Origin: Pseudonocardia hierapolitana
GTDB taxonomy: Bacteria > Actinomycetota > Actinomycetes > Mycobacteriales > Pseudonocardiaceae
Assembly: GCF_007994075.1 (NCBI RefSeq)
Contig: NZ_VIWU01000001.1
Span: forward strand, 7,998,001 to 8,062,000
DNA: 64,000 bases
Reading direction: 5' to 3'
Shown here: one piece after another, positions 24,869 through 33,118 of the stretch
Numbering within the stretch: position 1 is the stretch's first letter
Layout of the letters: each line of letters begins with the position of its first letter
Made by a program: the position numbers and the translations under genes
Notes under the pieces: model-generated
What the model was told of the DNA's origin: nothing
Seen by the model: only the letters and a program-made list of their open reading frames with translations
Database searches by the model: none

Positions 24869-25557
24869 CCGACCTCCCGCAGCCGGTAGCCGCGCCCGAT
24901 CACGGTCTCGATCAGGGGGGCCTCGCCGTCCCCGGTGAGCTTGCGCCGCAGCGTGCCGACCGTGACCCGCACGGTCTGGGTGAACGGGTCGGTGTTCTCG
25001 TCCCAGACGTGCTCGAGCAGCTCCTCGGCGGAGACGACGTGCCCCGGCCGGTGCATGAGGTAGCGCAGCACGGCGAACTCCTTGCGGGTGAGCGGCAGCT
25101 CGCGCTCGCCGCGGGTGGCGGTGCTGCGCCCGTCGTCGAGCGTCAGGTCGCCGACGGTGAGGACGGCGGTCCCCCCGCCGTTGTCGCGCCGCAGGAGGGC
25201 GCGCGCCCGCGCCAGCAGCTCGGCGAGGGCGAACGGTTTCACCAGGTAGTCGTCGGCGCCCTCGTCGAGGCCGCGCACGCGGTCGGCGAGCTCGCCCCGC
25301 GCGGTGAGCATGAGGATCCGCAGCTCGGGGCCGCTCGGCCCCGCGATGCTGCCGCCGCGCACGCCCCGGCACAGCGCGAAACCGTCCATGTCGGGCAGGT
25401 TGAGGTCGAGCACGAGCAGGTCGTAGGCGTTCACGCCGAGCTTGGCGACGGCGTCGGCGCCCGTGAGCGCGATGTCGACCGCGTAGCCGGCCCGGCCGAG
25501 CCCCACCCGCAGCGCGCTCGCCAGGTCCTGCGCGTCCTCGACCACCAGCAGCCGCAT
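24865..25557 (-). CDS. OmpR/PhoB-family response regulator
   Basis: A 230-residue protein. The receiver domain has acidic residues E7 and D8, phospho-acceptor Asp51 (LLVLDLNLPD), Thr86 and Lys107 (LVKPFA). About 12 extra residues (GGSIAGPSGPEL) lie in the loop before beta-4. The C-terminal winged helix includes LTRKEFAVLRYLMHRPGHVVSAEELLEHVWD and ETVIGRGYRLRE. It is the first gene of the kinase pair and is divergent from the secreted peptide gene at 25766, so both promoters lie in the 208-base gap and are likely regulated by it. Confidence 0.94.
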   Translation of the reverse strand: MRLLVVEDAQDLASALRVGLGRAGYAVDIALTGADAVAKLGVNAYDLLVLDLNLPDMDGFALCRGVRGGSIAGPSGPELRILMLTARGELADRVRGLDEGADDYLVKPFALAELLARARALLRRDNGGGTAVLTVGDLTLDDGRSTATRGERELPLTRKEFAVLRYLMHRPGHVVSAEELLEHVWDENTDPFTQTVRVTVGTLRRKLTGDGEAPLIETVIGRGYRLREVG

Positions 25558-25765
25558 GTGCGCGACGGTAGCGAGTGAGCACGTGCCGCAGCGGTGTCCT
25601 TTCGGTCGGCTTTCGCTCCGGCTTCCCGGCGTTTTCGCCCCGCCCTGGTCTGCTGGGACCCAGCCGGTGGATCCCCCCTCACCACCGGTACCGCCGCCGG
25701 CCCGTCCCGCGCAGCCCCCCAGCCGCGGGGCGGGCCGGCACCGACCCGACCACCAGGAGGTCACC

Positions 25766-25993
25766 ATGTCCAGAACCGCACGCATCGTCCTCGCCGGCGT
25801 CCTCACCGCAGGCGCGCTGGTCGTCGGAGGCGTGGCGCTCGCGGCGAACCCGGCGCCGAGCAGCCCGTCCAGCACCGTCTCGGTCGAGCAGGGTGGGCCC
25901 GCGGGCCTGCGCCCGGCGCAGAACGTTCCCGACCGCGACTGCCCGGAGGGATCCACCGGCGGTGCCGTGAACGCCTCCGCGATCCGGCTGTGA
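25766..25993 (+). CDS. small secreted protein (75 residues)
   Basis: It begins MSRTARIVLAGVLTAGALVV behind an ideal CAGGAGG site. A Sec signal with basic start, hydrophobic core and ALA-ANP-like cleavage near residue 27 leaves a mature peptide of about 48 residues. This is rich in Ser, Pro and Gly and ends in PDRDCPEGSTGGAVNASAIRL with a single cysteine. The stop overlaps the moxR start by GTGA. The DCPE motif recalls small secreted proteins next to actinobacterial two-component systems, but no function is established. It is probably the first target of the divergent response regulator. Confidence 0.8.
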   Translation: MSRTARIVLAGVLTAGALVVGGVALAANPAPSSPSSTVSVEQGGPAGLRPAQNVPDRDCPEGSTGGAVNASAIRL

Positions 25994-27027
25994 GCGAGGC
26001 GACCTCGGCGGAGTTCGCCCTGCCCGAGACGGCCCTGCCCCAGACGGCACTGCTCGAGACGGCGTTGTTCGAGGTCAAGCGCGTGGTGGTCGGGCAGGAC
26101 CACGCGCTCGAGCGGATGGTGGTGGCCCTGCTCGCGCGGGGCCACTGCCTGCTCGAGGGCGTGCCCGGGATCGCGAAGACCCTCGCCGTACGCACCCTGG
26201 CCACCGTGACCGGCGGGACGTTCTCCCGCCTGCAGTTCACGCCCGACCTCGTGCCCGGCGACATCGTGGGCACCCGGATCTGGCGCCCGTCGACCGAGAC
26301 GTTCGACGTCGAGCTCGGGCCGGTCTTCGCGACCGTCGTGCTCGCCGACGAGATCAACCGGGCCCCGGCGAAGGTGCAGTCGGCGCTGCTCGAGGCCATG
26401 GCCGAGGGGCAGGTGACGCTCGGTGGGAAGAGCCATCCGCTGCCCTCGCCGTTCCTCGTCCTCGCCACGCAGAACCCGATCGAGTCCGACGGCGTGTACG
26501 AGCTGCCGGAGGCGCAGCGCGACCGCTTCCTCCTCAAGATCGACATGGGGTACCCGTCGGGTGTCGAGGAGCTCACGATCCTCTCGCGGATGGGCCGGGT
26601 CGAGCAGCAGGACCCGCCGGTGCCGACCCGGGTGCTCGATCCGGAGCGCGTCACCGCCCTGCAGCGCGCCGCCGACCGGGTGTTCGTGCACCACGCCAGC
26701 GCCGAGTACGCCGTGCGCCTCGTGCTCGCCACCCGTGACCCGGCGGCGTACGGGCTGCCCGACGTCGCGGCGGCACTCCAGTTCGGCGTGAGCCCGCGCG
26801 CCACCCTCGGGCTCGTCGCCGCCGCACGGGCGCTCGCGCTGCTGCGCGGCCGCGGCTACGTGCTGCCCGGCGACATCACCGACGTCGCGCCCGACGTGCT
26901 CGCCCACCGGCTCGTGCTCGGCTACGACGCCCTCGCCGACGGCGTGCCGCCGCGGGCACTGGTGGACCGGATCCTCGGCGCGGTGCGCGCCCCGCGGGTC
27001 ACCCCGGCCCAGGACGTCGCCGCATGA
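25990..27027 (+). CDS. moxR: MoxR-family AAA+ ATPase
   Basis: A 345-residue chaperone-like ATPase. Walker A is GVPGIAKT (57-64), Walker B VLADEINRAPAKVQSALLEAM, and sensor 1 LATQNPIESDG. ELPEAQRDRFLLKIDMGYP is a MoxR hallmark. MoxR ATPases mature or regulate proteins with the help of a VWA partner, matching the two genes downstream. An N-terminal run of four near-identical five-residue units (ALPET type) is unusual for the family. The start GTG overlaps the secreted-peptide stop. The order resembles mycobacterial moxR1-Rv1480-Rv1481. Confidence 0.93.
   Translation: MSEATSAEFALPETALPQTALLETALFEVKRVVVGQDHALERMVVALLARGHCLLEGVPGIAKTLAVRTLATVTGGTFSRLQFTPDLVPGDIVGTRIWRPSTETFDVELGPVFATVVLADEINRAPAKVQSALLEAMAEGQVTLGGKSHPLPSPFLVLATQNPIESDGVYELPEAQRDRFLLKIDMGYPSGVEELTILSRMGRVEQQDPPVPTRVLDPERVTALQRAADRVFVHHASAEYAVRLVLATRDPAAYGLPDVAAALQFGVSPRATLGLVAAARALALLRGRGYVLPGDITDVAPDVLAHRLVLGYDALADGVPPRALVDRILGAVRAPRVTPAQDVAA
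26017..26073 (+). repeat. 15-bp tandem repeat (about 4 copies) in the moxR 5' end
   Basis: Four in-frame 15-base units encode ALPET, ALPQT, ALLET and ALFEV. The first two units differ at a single base. Slippage here would change the N-terminal length without breaking the frame. Confidence 0.7.
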
Positions 27028-27962
27028 CGGCTCCCGATCTCGGGGCGGCGGAGCGCGCGCTGCGCGTCCAGGAGCTCGCGATCCGCCGCCGCCTCGACGG
27101 CCTGCTGCACGGCGACCGGCTCGGCAGGCGCACCGGCCCCGGCACCGAGCTCGACGACGTGCGGCCCTACCAGCCGGCGCAGGACGACGTCCGGCGCATG
27201 GACTGGAACGTCACCGCCCGCTCGGGCGAGCCCCACGTGCGCGCGAGCATCGCCGAGCCGGATCTCACGACCTGGGTGCTCGTCGACGCCTCGGCGAGCA
27301 TGGACTTCGGCACGGCGGTGATGGAGAAGCGCGATCTCGCCGTCGCGGTCGTGGCCGGTGTGCTCGCGCTCACCGACCGGCCCGGCAACCGGCTCGGCGT
27401 CCACCTCGTCGGCGGGGCGGTCCCGCGCACGTTCCCGCCCCGCCCCGGGCGCCCGGCGGGCCGCCTGCTGCTGCGCGAGCTGCTGGCCGCGCCGCGCACG
27501 CCGCACGGGGCCGCCCCCGGCCTCGACCTCGCCACCGCGTTGGAGCGGCTGCACCGCGAGCAGCGCAGGCCGGGGCTGCGGGTGGTGGTGTCGGACCTGC
27601 TCCCGCGCACCCCCGACGAGCGCATGGGATGGGTCGTGCCGCTGCGGCGCCTCGCCGCGCGGCACGACGTCATCGCCGTGGAGGTCACCGACCGGCGGGA
27701 GGCGGTGCTGCCCGACGTCGGGCCGCTCACCCTGGTCGACCCGGAGTCCGGACGCACGACGCGGGTGCGCACCGGGGACCGCCGGCTGCGCGAGCGCTAC
27801 GCCCGCGCCGTGGCCGAGCACCGCGCCGCCACCGCGTTCGCCCTGCGCTCGGCGGGCGCCGACCACGTGGTGCTGCGCACCGACCGCGACTGGGTCGGCG
27901 ACGTGGCCCGCTTCCTCGCGGTGCGCCGCCGCACCGCCCGACACCGCCGGAGCGTCCGATGA
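27024..27962 (+). CDS. DUF58 domain protein of the MoxR-VWA system
   Basis: A 312-residue protein. The DUF58 signature is ELDDVRPYQPAQDDVRRMDWNVTARSGEPHVR. A VWA-like fold follows, with a DASASMDFG metal-site-like motif (D-x-S-x-S). It resembles mycobacterial Rv1480. It should act with the MoxR ATPase and the membrane VWA protein in envelope or complex maturation. Start and stop codons overlap both neighbours by ATGA. Confidence 0.92.
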   Translation: MTAPDLGAAERALRVQELAIRRRLDGLLHGDRLGRRTGPGTELDDVRPYQPAQDDVRRMDWNVTARSGEPHVRASIAEPDLTTWVLVDASASMDFGTAVMEKRDLAVAVVAGVLALTDRPGNRLGVHLVGGAVPRTFPPRPGRPAGRLLLRELLAAPRTPHGAAPGLDLATALERLHREQRRPGLRVVVSDLLPRTPDERMGWVVPLRRLAARHDVIAVEVTDRREAVLPDVGPLTLVDPESGRTTRVRTGDRRLRERYARAVAEHRAATAFALRSAGADHVVLRTDRDWVGDVARFLAVRRRTARHRRSVR

Positions 27963-28900
27963 GGTTTCTCGCCCCCGGCTGGCTCGCGCTGCTGGCCGCG
28001 GTCGCCGCGCTGATCGTCGCGTACGTCGTGGCGCAGCGCCGCCGAAGCCGCTACGCCGTGCGCTTCGCGGCGCTCCCCCTGCTCGAGCGCGTGATGCCGC
28101 GCGAGCCCGGCTGGCGGCGGCACGTGCCCGCCGTCGCGTTCCTGCTGACCGTCACCGGCCTCGTTCTCGGCATGGCCCGGCCGGTGCTCGACGTCCAGGT
28201 GCCGCGGGAGCGGGCCACGATCGTCGTCGCCGTGGACGTGTCCATGTCGATGGGCGCCCAGGACGTCGCCCCGTCCCGGATCGCCGCCGCGGTGGCCGCG
28301 GCACGTGGCTTCGTGACGGAGTTGCCCGAGGCGTTCCCCGTCGGCCTGGTGCTGTTCGACGGCACCAGCGCGGTGACCGTGCCCCCGACGCCCGACCGCG
28401 CCGCCGTGACGGGTGCGTTCGACCGGATCTCGCTGGGGCCCGGCACCGCGATCGGCGACGCGGTGCTGACCTCCCTCGACGCGGTGCGGAGCACCGACGA
28501 CGGCGCCGCTCCTCCCCCGGCCCGGATCGTCCTGCTCTCCGACGGTGCCAACACCACGGGGACCCCGATCCCGGACGCCGCGGCCGATGCCGCCGCGGCG
28601 GGCGTACCGGTCTCGACCATCGCCTACGGCACCCCGACCGGCACCGCCACGATCAACGGCGACAGCGTGCGGGTGCCCGCCGACGTCGAGGCGCTGGCAG
28701 GGCTGGCCGCCGGCAGCGGCGGTCTCGCCTACCGGGCCGAGACCGCGGCCGAGCTGGAGGCTGTGTACGCCGACATCGGCTCGTCGATCGGGTTCCGCAC
28801 GGAGGAGCGGGAGGTCACCGGCGCCGTGCTCGCGCTCGCGCTGCTGGCCGCCTTCGTCGCCGCGGGCGGCTCGCTGGCCTGGTTCTCCCGGTTGCCGTGA
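27959..28900 (+). CDS. membrane-anchored VWA domain protein (BatA/Rv1481-like)
   Basis: A 313-residue protein. TM segments at about 5-25 and 58-75 are followed by a von Willebrand A domain with the MIDAS triad start DVSMSMGAQD (Asp-x-Ser-x-Ser), PGTAIGDAV and LLSDGANTTG. A final TM helix (about 288-308) ends in WFSRLP. The topology matches BatA/aerotolerance and Rv1481-like proteins. It is the last gene of the peptide-moxR-DUF58-VWA operon. Confidence 0.92.
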   Translation: MRFLAPGWLALLAAVAALIVAYVVAQRRRSRYAVRFAALPLLERVMPREPGWRRHVPAVAFLLTVTGLVLGMARPVLDVQVPRERATIVVAVDVSMSMGAQDVAPSRIAAAVAAARGFVTELPEAFPVGLVLFDGTSAVTVPPTPDRAAVTGAFDRISLGPGTAIGDAVLTSLDAVRSTDDGAAPPPARIVLLSDGANTTGTPIPDAAADAAAAGVPVSTIAYGTPTGTATINGDSVRVPADVEALAGLAAGSGGLAYRAETAAELEAVYADIGSSIGFRTEEREVTGAVLALALLAAFVAAGGSLAWFSRLP

Positions 28901-28952
28901 GACCGCAAGATCGGAGCCTCCCGGTGCCTCGTCCACCTGCGAGGGTCTGCCG

Positions 28953-29849
28953 ATGACCCACCCCCGTCCCTTCCAGCTCTTCACCGGTGGCACGTCGCTC
29001 GCGGCGACCCTGCACCGCACCCTTCCCGACCTCACCGAGCCGCAGCCCACGATCCTCGTCACCGGTTCGTGGCTGACGGTCAAGGAACAGATGGCCGACC
29101 TGTACGCCGCCCGGCTCGCCGAACGGGGGTACACCGTCTTCACGTTCGACTTCGCCGGCTTCGGCGCGAGCGAGGGCACCCCGCGGCAGGCGGAGCTGCC
29201 CGCCTGCAAGATCGACGACATGATCGCGGCGGCACGGGCGGTGTCGACGCTGTCGTTCGTCCGGCCGGGCGCGATCGGCTACCTCGGGATCTGCGCGAGC
29301 GCGCAGTACGCGCTGCGCGCGATCGCGGCCGGGGCGCCGATCGACGCGTTCGCGAGCGTCGCGGGCTGGTTCCACGACGCACGCACCGTGGCCCCGTTCT
29401 ACGGCGGTGACGAGGGCGTGGCCCGGCGGCTGGAGCGCGCGGGCGAGGCGCTGGCGGCCTACCAGCGCACCGGCGAGGTCCGCGCCGTGCCCGCCTACGA
29501 GGCGGGGAACGAGCGGGCCGGCATGTCCCTCGACCTCGAGTACTACGGCTCGGCCAAGCGGGGCGCCGTGCCGACCTGGGTGAACGAGATGGCCGAGCTC
29601 AGCTGGGCGTACTGGCTGACGTTCGACGGGCTGTCCGCCGCGCCGCAGGTGCGCGTGCCCAGCCTGTTCGTCCACGGCGACGGCTGCGTGCTGCCGGAGA
29701 ACCTCCGCGCGGTGGCCGGCACGGTCGCCGGCCCCACCGAGACGGTGTGGGCCGACGGCACCCAGATCGACTTCTACGACCAGGACGCGCAGGTGAGCAT
29801 CGCCGTCGACGCGGCGGACGCCCACTTCCGCGCCCACCTCGCGGGCTGA
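28953..29849 (+). CDS. alpha/beta hydrolase with cysteine-type nucleophile elbow
   Basis: A 298-residue cytoplasmic protein. ILVTGSWLTVKEQMADLYAARLAERGYTVFTFDFAGFGASEG is the oxyanion and beta-4 region. The nucleophile elbow reads GYLGICASAQYA, where the central residue is Cys (G-I-C-x-S) as in dienelactone-hydrolase-like and YcjY-type proteins rather than Ser. The acid and base are probably in HGDGCVLP and near DFYDQDAQV, though a clear catalytic His is not obvious. It starts 52 bases after the VWA gene and is followed by long non-coding DNA. The substrate is unknown. Confidence 0.82.
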   Translation: MTHPRPFQLFTGGTSLAATLHRTLPDLTEPQPTILVTGSWLTVKEQMADLYAARLAERGYTVFTFDFAGFGASEGTPRQAELPACKIDDMIAAARAVSTLSFVRPGAIGYLGICASAQYALRAIAAGAPIDAFASVAGWFHDARTVAPFYGGDEGVARRLERAGEALAAYQRTGEVRAVPAYEAGNERAGMSLDLEYYGSAKRGAVPTWVNEMAELSWAYWLTFDGLSAAPQVRVPSLFVHGDGCVLPENLRAVAGTVAGPTETVWADGTQIDFYDQDAQVSIAVDAADAHFRAHLAG

Positions 29850-30002
29850 CCGAACCCGGCCCGGAGTTTCGCGACACCGGCCCCCCGCCCGGGAGCAGTG
29901 CTCGCTGGGATCCGACCTGGGCCGCAGCGGGAGGCGGTCGCTGAACCGTCTGGGCCTTCGGTCGCGCCGCGGACCGTCCGGGGCTCCGCGAGTGCTGGGG
30001 CC

Positions 30003-30055
30003 GGGCCTTCGGAGGCGCCAGGGCCTTCGGAGGCGCCAGGGCCTTCGGAGGCGCC
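30003..30055. repeat. 18-bp tandem repeat, three copies
   Basis: GGGCCTTCGGAGGCGCCA occurs at 30003-30020 and 30021-30038 exactly, and at 30039-30055 for 17 bases. A related GGGCCTTCGG occurs shortly upstream. Each unit contains GGCGCC. Confidence 0.85.
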
Positions 30056-30350
30056 GCGCATTCTGCGGGCCGCCCCTCAGAGCTCAAGGGCGCCTGCGCC
30101 GTCGCTTCGCGCGCTGAGGTTCGCGGCGGGCTCCGCCGTGCCGCGATCGCTGCGCGGCCCTTGACCTCCGAGCCTCCGACCCCTGAGGGCAAGCCATGCG
30201 GGCAGGCCGGGGGCCTGCCCGGAGGGCGCGCGGCGCCACCGAAGGCAGTCCCACGGCCCATGATCAAGGCTTCGGCACGAAACCGGCCGAAAACCGCACG
30301 GGAACGCGCCGAACTGCCGATCGCGCCACCCGTAGCGCCGCCAACAGCCG

Positions 30351-30420
30351 ACTTCACACACCCAGTACGGACTTCACACAAGGCCGGCCTTGTGTGAAGT
30401 GGCCACTGGGTGTGTGAAGT
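30351..30420. repeat. 70-bp compound palindrome, copy 1
   Basis: The outer arms are ACTTCACACACCCAGT (30351-30366) and ACTGGGTGTGTGAAGT (30405-30420). Between them lies a perfect 30-bp palindrome (30371-30400) whose half is ACTTCACACAAGGCC. Only two 4-base spacers do not pair. A related copy lies at 32116-32189, so this is a repeat family rather than a local terminator. Confidence 0.85.
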
Positions 30421-30707
30421 GGCGATCGGTGGGGGGAGAGGGCACTCGTGATCGGCCCGACGAGTACCTCAACGCCTCCGCCGAGCCCGTGCTGTGCTGA
30501 TCGGAACGATCTCCGCCGCTCACGCACCCGTTCTCCGCCCAGGCAACCCGTCGACCGGGCGCGCCCCACCGCCGGCGCCCGGACGCCGCGCCCATTTCGC
30601 GGGCACCCGACCACCGGCTTCGAGGGCGACCAGTCCCCTGATCATTCTGCCGACACGCCTGATTCGGCAACGCGTTCGCAGCGCGGTTCACGTCACGATC
30701 GGGCCGA

Positions 30708-31193
30708 TCACGCGCCGGCGCGGGCCTCCGTAGTGCGGCGGGTGACACGCGGGGACGTTCCGGCCCGCTCCGCGGCCCGGGCGGGCAGGTCGCGGTCGCC
30801 CTCCTGGTAGAACAGCCGCAGCGTGATCCCCGCGATCTGCCAGCCCGCGGACGTGCGTTCGAGCGGCACGACGTAGTGCCCGTGCACGCCCCACACCGCG
30901 TCGCCGATCCGGTGGTATGCGCGTACGTGCGTCTGCGCCACGAGCCCGCCGTCACGCTCGTCCACCAGGCACGGCCCGGTCATGTGCTGGGTGGCGTCGA
31001 AGCCGGGCACCAGGCCCTTCCAACGCTCGACCAGCTCGTCGGCGGGCAGGGTCTCCGCCTCCCCGCCGAAGAGCTCGGTGTAGTCGGTGCGCACCTCGTC
31101 GGCGAGGCACGCGCGCACCTCGCCCCAGTCGACGTCGTCGATCGCGTGGAGGAGGCGGGTGAGCACGGCGGCGGGGTCGTCACGAACAGGCAC
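30708..31193 (-). CDS. SnoaL-like (NTF2-fold) protein
   Basis: A 161-residue protein. AVLTRLLHAIDDVDWGEVRACLADEVRTDYTELFGGEAETLPADELVERWKGLVPGFDATQHM is the standard SnoaL_4-type N-terminal helix and cone. HVRAYHRI and WQIAGITLRLFYQEG complete the NTF2 fold. Such proteins are cyclases, isomerases, dehydratases or binding proteins, and no function can be assigned. The GTG start (VPVRDDP) was chosen because longer versions add an unrelated Arg/Cys-rich leader. It lies 55 bases downstream of the AraC-family gene on the same strand and may be its target. Confidence 0.78.
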   Translation of the reverse strand: MPVRDDPAAVLTRLLHAIDDVDWGEVRACLADEVRTDYTELFGGEAETLPADELVERWKGLVPGFDATQHMTGPCLVDERDGGLVAQTHVRAYHRIGDAVWGVHGHYVVPLERTSAGWQIAGITLRLFYQEGDRDLPARAAERAGTSPRVTRRTTEARAGA

Positions 31194-31248
31194 GGGCAGG
31201 ACCCTGGCACAGCATGTGCCGCGCGGGAGGGTCCGATCTTGCGCACGC

Positions 31249-32010
31249 TCAGCGGCGCAGCTCACCCGGCGCCACGCCGAGCTCCCGCCGGAACACCCGG
31301 CGGAAGTGGCTCACGTTCGAGAACCCGACGGTGTGCGCGACCCGTACGACGCTCGCGTCCGTGGTGAGCAGGGCCGCCTTCGCGGCCTCCAGCCTGCGGG
31401 CGGTGACGAGCCGGTGCGGCGCGAGGCCGGTGGTCGCCTTGAACGCGCGGGCGAAGTGGAACGGGCTGAGCGCGGCGACGTCGGCCATCCGGTCGAGGGT
31501 GATCGTGGCGGCGAGGTCGGCGTCGACGTACTCGGTGACCCGGTCGACGGTCCGCCGGTCCAGGACCCCGACCGGCCGGCGGGGCCCCCGCACGCCGCCG
31601 TAGGAGCCGACGACGTGCGCGACGAGGCGGTGCGCCAGGGTGCTCGCCTCGACGTCGGTGAGGCCGGATCCGACCACGTGGGCCCGCTTGACCAGCGTGG
31701 CGATCCCGAACACGACACCGTCACGGACGCCGAGCGCGTTCTCGATCGACGGTGCGCCGGGCGCGATCCGGCGCACGAGGTCGGGATCGGGGTAGATCTC
31801 CAGCGCCTCGGTGGTGCCGGCCACCCCACCCCAGGTGATGCCCTCCTCGCCGGTGACGAACGCCGCGCCGGCCGGGATGTCCGCGCGCACCGCCCGCCCG
31901 CCCGACTCCCACTCCTGGGCGCGGTGCCGGGAGAACGAGATGCCCACCTGGTGCGGGCGGGTGACGGTCGGTTCGTCGTGCGGAGGCAGCCAGCAGTACT
32001 CCGAGCGCAT
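31249..32010 (-). CDS. AraC-family transcriptional regulator
   Basis: A 253-residue protein. The N-terminus MRSEYCWLPPHDEPTVTRPH resembles the cupin-like sensor of AraC proteins. The C-terminal double HTH (about 155-250) has LDRMADVAALSPFHFARAFKATTGLAPHRLVTARRLEAAKAALL and VAHTVGFSNVSHFRRVFRRELGVAPGELRR, a complete and well-conserved AraC domain. Starts further upstream exist, reaching into the palindromic repeat at 32116. The inner ATG was chosen for its family-like beginning, though its ribosome site is weak. The effector is unknown. Confidence 0.85.
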   Translation of the reverse strand: MRSEYCWLPPHDEPTVTRPHQVGISFSRHRAQEWESGGRAVRADIPAGAAFVTGEEGITWGGVAGTTEALEIYPDPDLVRRIAPGAPSIENALGVRDGVVFGIATLVKRAHVVGSGLTDVEASTLAHRLVAHVVGSYGGVRGPRRPVGVLDRRTVDRVTEYVDADLAATITLDRMADVAALSPFHFARAFKATTGLAPHRLVTARRLEAAKAALLTTDASVVRVAHTVGFSNVSHFRRVFRRELGVAPGELRR

Positions 32011-32115
32011 CCCCGGCCAGTCGATGGCGCTCCTCACGGCGCGGCGAGACCCCACGCCGACGGTCCTACCACCTGCCGCGCTCGACGGACGTGAGGCGAT
32101 CGCAGACCACAGGCT

Positions 32116-32189
32116 CGACTTCACACCCCCAGTGGGCGCTTCACACAGCGCCGGCCTTGCGTGATGTGGGTGCTGGGTGTGTGAAGTCG
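32116..32189. repeat. 74-bp compound palindrome, copy 2 (overlaps the 3' end of a lyase gene)
   Basis: The outer arms GACTTCACACCCCCAGT and GCTGGGTGTGTGAAGTC agree at 15 of 17 positions. The inner part GCTTCACACAGCGCC / GGCCTTGCGTGATGT is a degraded version of the inner palindrome of copy 1. Bases 32141-32189 are also the last coding part of the lyase gene and supply its stop codon. Confidence 0.8.
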
Positions 32190-33115
32190 TCGAAGAGTTC
32201 GGGGACCGCTGCCTCCGCCACCGCGCGCAGCGCGGGGATCACCTCCGGGGGGACCCAGCGGTGCGGCCAGCGCACCCGGGTGCCGATCGGCGCCCAGCCA
32301 CCGATCGCGGCCAGGGTCTTGTCCAGTGCCGGGTCGCTGTAGCCCGCGCGGCCCAGCGGGGCGATATGGGCGTCCAGGAAGCCGCGCAGCCGCTCCTCGA
32401 GTGCCAGCGCGGCGGGCAGGTCGGTCGTGATCTGCGCATACCAGCGGGCCGCGCCGCCGGGGCTGAGGCAGGCCACGTTGGAGTACGCGCCTGCGGCGCC
32501 CCGGGCGTACCCGGAGGCCAGGGTGTGGCCGGCCACGAAGATCGCGAGCCTGCCGCCGACGGCGTCGGCCATCCGCGCGTACCAGGCGTCGTCGCCGCCC
32601 GGCACCTTCGCGCCCACCAGCGCCGGGATCTCGTCGGCGAGCTTCCCGAACAGCTCGGGCGGCACCTGGGTCTTCGCGTACGGCGGGTTGTAGAGCACCA
32701 GCGGCACCCCGTCGGCCACCGCGGCCATCCGGTCGACGGCGGCGAGCACCTCCTCCTCGCTCAGTGGCAGCCAGTCGGGCAGCACCACCTGGATCGCGCC
32801 CGGCCGCAGCGCGGCGGCGCGGGCGATCCGGTCCAGGGACAGCTGCCCGCTGGGGTGGCTCGCCCCGAGCTGGAACGGCACCCCCGCCGCGGCGCAGCGG
32901 TCGGCGACGAGCGCGTGCAACCGGTCGTACTCGGCCTCGGTGAGTGTGTGGAACTCCCCCGCCGTGCCGTTCGTGTACACGCCCTGGACGCCGCTTGCGA
33001 GCACGTGGTCCAGAGCGGAGGCGATCACGTCGAGGTCGATGCTCTCGTCGTCCCGGAGAGGCAGCAGCACGGTGGCCCACACCCCGCGCAGTGCCGATGC
33101 GGTCAGCGGTTCCAT
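32141..33115 (-). CDS. dihydrodipicolinate synthase/NanA-superfamily lyase
   Basis: A 324-residue class I aldolase-type TIM barrel. GVYTNGTAGEFHTL (about 45-58) is the phosphate/keto-acid loop, Tyr142 in LYNPPYAKTQ the catalytic tyrosine, and Lys170 in GAKVPGG the Schiff-base lysine. It should cleave or form a 2-keto acid aldol, or be a dehydratase of a sugar acid. The last 15 residues DFTHPAPTSRKAGAV are encoded by a palindromic repeat and are not family sequence. It is the last gene of the six-gene transport operon, three bases after the GntR gene. Confidence 0.88.
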   Translation of the reverse strand: MEPLTASALRGVWATVLLPLRDDESIDLDVIASALDHVLASGVQGVYTNGTAGEFHTLTEAEYDRLHALVADRCAAAGVPFQLGASHPSGQLSLDRIARAAALRPGAIQVVLPDWLPLSEEEVLAAVDRMAAVADGVPLVLYNPPYAKTQVPPELFGKLADEIPALVGAKVPGGDDAWYARMADAVGGRLAIFVAGHTLASGYARGAAGAYSNVACLSPGGAARWYAQITTDLPAALALEERLRGFLDAHIAPLGRAGYSDPALDKTLAAIGGWAPIGTRVRWPHRWVPPEVIPALRAVAEAAVPELFDDFTHPAPTSRKAGAV

Positions 33116-33118
33116 CCG

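Larger units (their letters stand above)
29850..30707. other. 858-base non-coding, repeat-rich region
   Basis: No credible coding frame was found. It holds three tandem copies of an 18-bp unit (30003-30055), a palindrome GGGCAGGCC-GGG-GGCCTGCCC (30200-30220) and a 70-bp compound palindrome (30351-30420). It looks like an accumulation of non-autonomous repeats and decayed sequence at the border of two gene blocks. Confidence 0.6.
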
